From DATFDN01 sp963762525 (GTDB taxonomy: Bacteria; Pseudomonadota; Alphaproteobacteria; Acetobacterales; Acetobacteraceae), in NCBI GenBank assembly GCA_963762525.1, contig CAVXKT010000004.1, forward strand, positions 62,001 to 126,000: a stretch of 64,000 bases of DNA. Reading direction: 5' to 3'. Below the pieces are notes generated by a model, which did not search any database, was not told the DNA's origin, and saw nothing but the letters and a program-made list of their open reading frames with translations. This document shows, piece by piece, positions 60,982 to 64,000 of this stretch. The position numbers and the translations under genes are program-made. The stretch's first letter is position 1. Each line of letters begins with the position of its first letter.

Positions 60982-61550
60982 CGCGCCTTTCCGGCGCTGC
61001 GGAAGGCGAGCACGGTGAACCGCGCGTCCACATCGGGCTCGGTCGGTCGGGCCACTTGCAGATGACGCTGCAAATCCAGCTCGTCGATCAGCAGCACCGG
61101 CCGTGCTTGCTCGATCATCTCCAAGAGGCGCATCACTTTTGCAAATCCGCCCACGAGCGCCACCCGCAGCCCGATGCGCCGGAGCTGGCCGGCTGACGCC
61201 GCCGGCAGGATTTCGACGCTGGCGAGCGTGGTGCCGGCCTGCTGCGCCATCGCCTGCAGATGCTCCTGGAGCGAAGCCGCCGCGAGGGCGTCGCTATCGC
61301 CTGCGAGCAGGGCGTCCGGAGCCGTGCCAGCCGTCAGCGCGGCGGCTCGACGCTCCAGTTCCGGCGCAGAAGCCGCCAGTGCGGCCATGTGTTCGGCCAG
61401 CACCGATCGCCGGTCCAGCGCGTCCTGGCGCGCCGCGTGCCATCCCGCCAGCGGCACTGCCACCCCGAACCACAGTCCCGGCACCACCAACAGCGTGAGC
61501 GCGAGCGCCAGCAACCGACCGCGACCGCCGGTCGGCAGATCAAGCGTCAT
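60978..61550 (-). CDS. gspM: Type II secretion protein GspM
   Basis: Inner-membrane platform protein of the GspM family (GspMb type), 190 residues, intact. It starts MTLDLPTGGRGRLLALALTL with a single helix (LLALALTLLVVPGLWFGVAV), then a coiled-coil segment (ALDRRSVLAEHMAALAASAP, ELERRAAALTAG) and a ferredoxin-like C-terminal domain (LQAMAQQAGTTLASVEILPA, GLRVALVGGFAKVMRLLEMI, RPVLLIDELDLQRHL). It works with GspL to connect the ATPase to the pseudopilus. Its start lies 34 bases after the gspJ stop. The paired gspL gene is on the opposite strand about 1.2 kb away. Confidence 0.85.
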   Translation of the reverse strand: MTLDLPTGGRGRLLALALTLLVVPGLWFGVAVPLAGWHAARQDALDRRSVLAEHMAALAASAPELERRAAALTAGTAPDALLAGDSDALAAASLQEHLQAMAQQAGTTLASVEILPAASAGQLRRIGLRVALVGGFAKVMRLLEMIEQARPVLLIDELDLQRHLQVARPTEPDVDARFTVLAFRSAGKAR

Positions 61551-61584
61551 CGCGGCATCGCCGGCGTGTCACGCGCCGAGACTA

Positions 61585-62157
61585 TCAGCGTTTCGGGCGC
61601 GAGCGAAGCGGCGCCGCCACGATGTCGGGCCAGTGCCGCGGGTCGCCGGCGGGAAACACCACCCGGATGCGGACCAGCGCCGGCAAATCGGCAGCATTCC
61701 AACTCCGCACCCATCCGCCGCTGCCCCGATACGCGAATTCCAATCCGGCGATACCGCGCAACAACTCCTCGGTCTGCGGGGCCGGCGGAGGGCGGGTGCG
61801 CTTGGCGTGCAGGTGCGGCGTCCAGCGTAGCAGCAGCCGGTGATCGGGGTTCATCGCCACCAGCAGATCGGCCTCTCGCGCCCCCAGCGCCTCGGGCAAG
61901 ACGGAGGAGAACGTGAAGCGCGTCGGATCGCCCGCGATCATCGGCGGGTCGGCCCGGGTCCCCGGGTCGATGCGTGCGATCAGGCCGCGCAAGGTTCGGT
62001 CCACCGCATCGAGATCGCCGCCGGCGTCGATCATCCGCGCTTGCGCTCCCCACGCGGTCAGGCCGAAGCGGACGCCCTGCGACAACCCGACCATCAGGAA
62101 GCCGAGCACCACCAGGGCGACGAGAACCTCAAGCAGCGTGAAGCCGCGATCGCTCAT
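61585..62157 (-). CDS. gspJ: Type II secretion minor pseudopilin GspJ
   Basis: Minor pseudopilin of 190 residues, intact. The leader is very short (MSDRG) followed by the conserved FTLLEVLVALVVLGFLMVGL helix with Glu5. The globular part has DLDAVDRTLRGLIARIDPGT, FTFSSVLPEALGAREADLLV and GIAGLEFAYRGSGGWVRSWN followed by LPALVRIRV, the GspJ pattern. The start overlaps the gspI stop as ATGA. GspJ forms the tip trimer with GspI and GspK, both encoded here. Confidence 0.92.
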   Translation of the reverse strand: MSDRGFTLLEVLVALVVLGFLMVGLSQGVRFGLTAWGAQARMIDAGGDLDAVDRTLRGLIARIDPGTRADPPMIAGDPTRFTFSSVLPEALGAREADLLVAMNPDHRLLLRWTPHLHAKRTRPPPAPQTEELLRGIAGLEFAYRGSGGWVRSWNAADLPALVRIRVVFPAGDPRHWPDIVAAPLRSRPKR

Positions 62158-62600
62158 GGCGACGAGGGCGGCGCTTGGCCGACGCGCTCGGTGGTCAGCC
62201 GGACGACCCGCGCCCGCTCGCCCTCCTGCCAGGAGATCGCAACGTTGACGACGTAAAGCGCCGCGCGGGGCGGCGCCTGAACCGAGAGCAGGCCGCCGCC
62301 GGCGGTCGGTGGAGCGGCCGCAACCAGGGCGACCCTGCTCGCATAGTGATAGCCGCCGCCATCGTCGCCTTGCTGCTCGCCCGCGACCAGCCGTTCCTCC
62401 AGCCCGATCGCGGCCAGATGCGATTGCGCCCGCGACAGCGCCGCCTCGTATCGTCCGGCGACCCGCGTCGCTCGCAGATCGCCGGCGGCCACACTGAACA
62501 ACTCGCTCATCGCCAGCGCCGCGATGATGAAGGCGATCAGCACTTCGAGGAGAGTGAAGCCACGCTCCGCCCGCGCCAAGCCGTCATGCGCGGGAAGCAT
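62154..62600 (-). CDS. gspI: Type II secretion minor pseudopilin GspI
   Basis: Minor pseudopilin of 148 residues. The ATG at 62600 gives a leader MLPAHDGLARAERG and then the FTLLEVLIAFIIAALAMSEL helix with Glu5 after the Gly-Phe cleavage site. The rest (ALSRAQSHLAAIGLEERLVA, GGGYHYASRVALVAAAPP, ALYVVNVAISWQEGERARVV) matches GspI, where the WxxG(E/D)RxRxVxLTT ending is usual. A longer in-frame start at 62876 would overlap gspL and is not favoured. gspI is the first gene of the minus-strand run; gspH, gspG, gspF and gspE are not in the window. Confidence 0.9.
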   Translation of the reverse strand: MLPAHDGLARAERGFTLLEVLIAFIIAALAMSELFSVAAGDLRATRVAGRYEAALSRAQSHLAAIGLEERLVAGEQQGDDGGGYHYASRVALVAAAPPTAGGGLLSVQAPPRAALYVVNVAISWQEGERARVVRLTTERVGQAPPSSP

Positions 62601-62720
62601 CCTCAACCCGGGGCTCCGGCGGGTGCGGGTCGCATGGGTCAAGATTAGCAACAGACTTGTTGCTTGCCGAGTCTGCGAGCCGCCGCCGCAAAATAGCGCC
62701 GAGCTTCGAAGGCCTTCGAA

Positions 62721-63761
62721 TTGCTGACACAGCTGCTGCGCTGGTGGTGGGCGCGGATGACCGAGTTGGTGCCGCCCCGCCTTCGCCCGGCCGCGTCGGG
62801 CCCGGCGAGTGCGGTCGTGCTGACCCTTCGATCCGAGGGGGTCGATCCGGTCGTGATCCTCAGCACCCGCCGCCATCGACGCGAGACCGAGCGGCTTCGC
62901 TTTCCGCTCGCCGACGCCGGGCTGAGATCCCGCCAGCTCCGCTTGTCCCGTCGCGGCGCGCCCGTGGTCCTGCGCCCGCCCTCGTCCTGGCTCCTGGAAC
63001 GCGAGGTCGGCTTACCGCTGGCGGCGGAAGAGGAGTTGCGGCGCGTGCTGGCCTACGAGATGGACCGGTTCACGCCGTTTAGTGCCGATGACGTTTACTG
63101 GGGATTTCACGTCCTCGATCGCGATTTGCGCGCCGGCGTGATCCGGTTGCGCCTTTCGGTGGTGCCTCGCGCCGGGCTGCGCGCGCTCACCGAGGCGCTG
63201 GCGGCGGTGGCGATGGCGCCGGCGCTGCTGGAGATCCCCGCCGCGAACGGCGGGATTCGGGTGCTGCCGATCGAGCGGCCGCAGACCGGGCGAGAGCAGC
63301 GTCGCCGCGCGCTGCTGACCGCCGGCGCGCTGGGCTGCGTGGTGCTGGCCATCGCCGCCGTCGCCCAACCGCTGATCCGCCAATCGCTGCGCGCGGGCGC
63401 GATCGACGACCGCATTGCCGCCTTGCAGCCCGCCGTGACCCGGGTGGAGGGACTGCGTCGCCGGCTCGCCGCCGCCAGCGACGGGGCCGACGCCATCGCG
63501 GGCGAGCGCGCCCGCCTCGCCGACCCGCTGCTGATCCTGGCCACCGTGACCCGAAGCCTGCCCGACGACACCTATCTGACGAGCTTCGGCCTCCATGAGC
63601 GGACCATCACCATGGCGGGTCAGTCGGCCTCGGCGGCCAAGATCATCACCGCGCTCACCGCCGACAAGCTGATCGAGGGACCGGCCTTCACCGCGCCGGT
63701 GACGCGTACCGAACACGGCGCCGACCTGTTTGCGATCCGCGCCCGGGCCGCCGGGGGCTGA
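62721..63761 (+). CDS. gspL: GspL-like type II secretion protein (PilN-domain)
   Basis: Bitopic inner-membrane protein of 346 residues from a TTG, or 334 from the ATG at 62757. The cytoplasmic actin-like half includes LADAGLRSRQLRLSRRGAPV, SSWLLEREVGLPLAAEEELR and VLAYEMDRFTPFSADDVYWG, the L-x-YEMDRxTPF block of GspL/PilM-like proteins. A single helix ALLTAGALGCVVLAIAAVAQ near residue 190 leads to a coiled coil and a periplasmic PilN-type domain (LLILATVTRSLPDDTYLTSF, TITMAGQSASAAKIITALTA). It couples the GspE ATPase to the pseudopilus machine. It is divergent from gspI across about 120 bases and is followed 15 bases later by phnL. Confidence 0.85.
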   Translation: MLTQLLRWWWARMTELVPPRLRPAASGPASAVVLTLRSEGVDPVVILSTRRHRRETERLRFPLADAGLRSRQLRLSRRGAPVVLRPPSSWLLEREVGLPLAAEEELRRVLAYEMDRFTPFSADDVYWGFHVLDRDLRAGVIRLRLSVVPRAGLRALTEALAAVAMAPALLEIPAANGGIRVLPIERPQTGREQRRRALLTAGALGCVVLAIAAVAQPLIRQSLRAGAIDDRIAALQPAVTRVEGLRRRLAAASDGADAIAGERARLADPLLILATVTRSLPDDTYLTSFGLHERTITMAGQSASAAKIITALTADKLIEGPAFTAPVTRTEHGADLFAIRARAAGG

Positions 63762-63776
63762 GTTGAGGAAAACCGC

Positions 63777-64000
63777 ATGAACCAGCTGATGCTCCGTGCC
63801 TCGGGGCTCGACAAAAGCTTCACCCTGCACCTGCAGGGGGGCGTGCGTTTCGAGGTGCTGCGCGGCCTCGATCTCGACGTTCATGGCGGCGAGTGCGTGG
63901 CGCTCTCGGGTCCATCCGGGGCCGGTAAGTCCACCCTGATGCGCAGTTTGTACGGCACCTACCGCGCCGACGGCGGACGCGTGTTGGTGCGCCATCGGGG
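63777..64000 (+). CDS. phnL: PhnL, C-P lyase system ATP-binding protein (3' part outside window)
   Basis: First 74 residues of an ABC-type ATPase of the carbon-phosphorus lyase complex used in phosphonate breakdown. It begins MNQLMLRASGLDKSFTLHLQ, GGVRFEVLRGLDLDVHGGEC, with Walker A LSGPSGAGKSTLMRSLYGTY followed by RADGGRVLVRHRG. The FTLHLQGGVRxxVLRGxDLDV and SLYGxYRAD segments separate PhnL from other ABC ATPases. The ATG has TGAGGA 9 bases upstream. Other phn genes presumably follow outside the window; the gene is not obviously related to the secretion genes it adjoins. Confidence 0.85.
   Translation, partial: MNQLMLRASGLDKSFTLHLQGGVRFEVLRGLDLDVHGGECVALSGPSGAGKSTLMRSLYGTYRADGGRVLVRHR

Overview
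The window is high-GC DNA (roughly 70% outside one island) from an alphaproteobacterium, most likely an Acetobacteraceae-type member of the Rhodospirillales. That placement is an inference from the overall style of the dnaA, dnaN, recF and gyrB products, the GlgE-type glycogen cluster, the DUF3309 and CsbD proteins and the type II secretion set; nothing was searched. Many conserved genes, including the essential dnaN, are interrupted by single-base frame changes that leave both halves well conserved. This looks like residual assembly error rather than decay, so coordinates below span the whole reconstructed gene and frame changes are noted.

Layout. 1-2783: tail of an acyl-CoA synthetase, then an RfaE1/HldA-like kinase and a metallophosphatase on the minus strand. 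2837-2910: tRNA-Gln(CUG). About 2911-7600: a lower-GC accessory island with a broken methyltransferase, a monooxygenase-type small protein, an unknown small gene, a di-heme-oxidoreductase-like fragment and a beta-propeller protein. 7608-10221: a mobilisation remnant (ParDE-like toxin-antitoxin, MobC, DUF3991/Toprim protein, an unknown gene) ending 6 bases from gyrB. 10227-15091: gyrB, recF and dnaN (minus). 15181-17772: LytM-like protein, CsbD, DUF3309, histidine phosphatase and a methyltransferase. 17897-21273: a large type ISP-like DNA methyltransferase. 21594-22092: repeat-rich spacer with a 33-base minisatellite. 22093-28690: tightly packed sugar/polysaccharide operon headed by topoisomerase IB. 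28772-31417: DUF4142 protein, dnaA and rpsT.

31469-49057 is one long minus-strand glycogen/trehalose operon with start-stop overlaps at all but one junction: glgE, treS-maltokinase, glgB, glgX, treZ, malQ, treY. Together these can make trehalose from glycogen (GlgX, TreY, TreZ), convert it to maltose and maltose 1-phosphate (TreS-Mak), rebuild alpha-glucan with GlgE and GlgB, and recycle short glucans with MalQ. No glgA, glgC or glgP is present in the window. GlgE carries an extra N-terminal GH13-like domain that has lost its catalytic residues.

49144-54828 is a respiratory formate dehydrogenase module (NrfD-type anchor, iron-sulfur subunit, two small partners, large subunit). The large subunit has an in-frame TGA read as selenocysteine, followed at exactly the spacing of E. 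coli fdhF by a SECIS-like hairpin. 54994-55975 encodes an Alg14/Alg13-like (PssD/PssE) glycosyltransferase pair. 55977-63761 holds type II secretion genes gspD, gspK, gspC/N-like, gspM, gspJ, gspI (minus) and gspL (plus), with a Tat-exported ferritin-like protein gene lying between gspD and gspK. The window ends inside phnL of the C-P lyase system.
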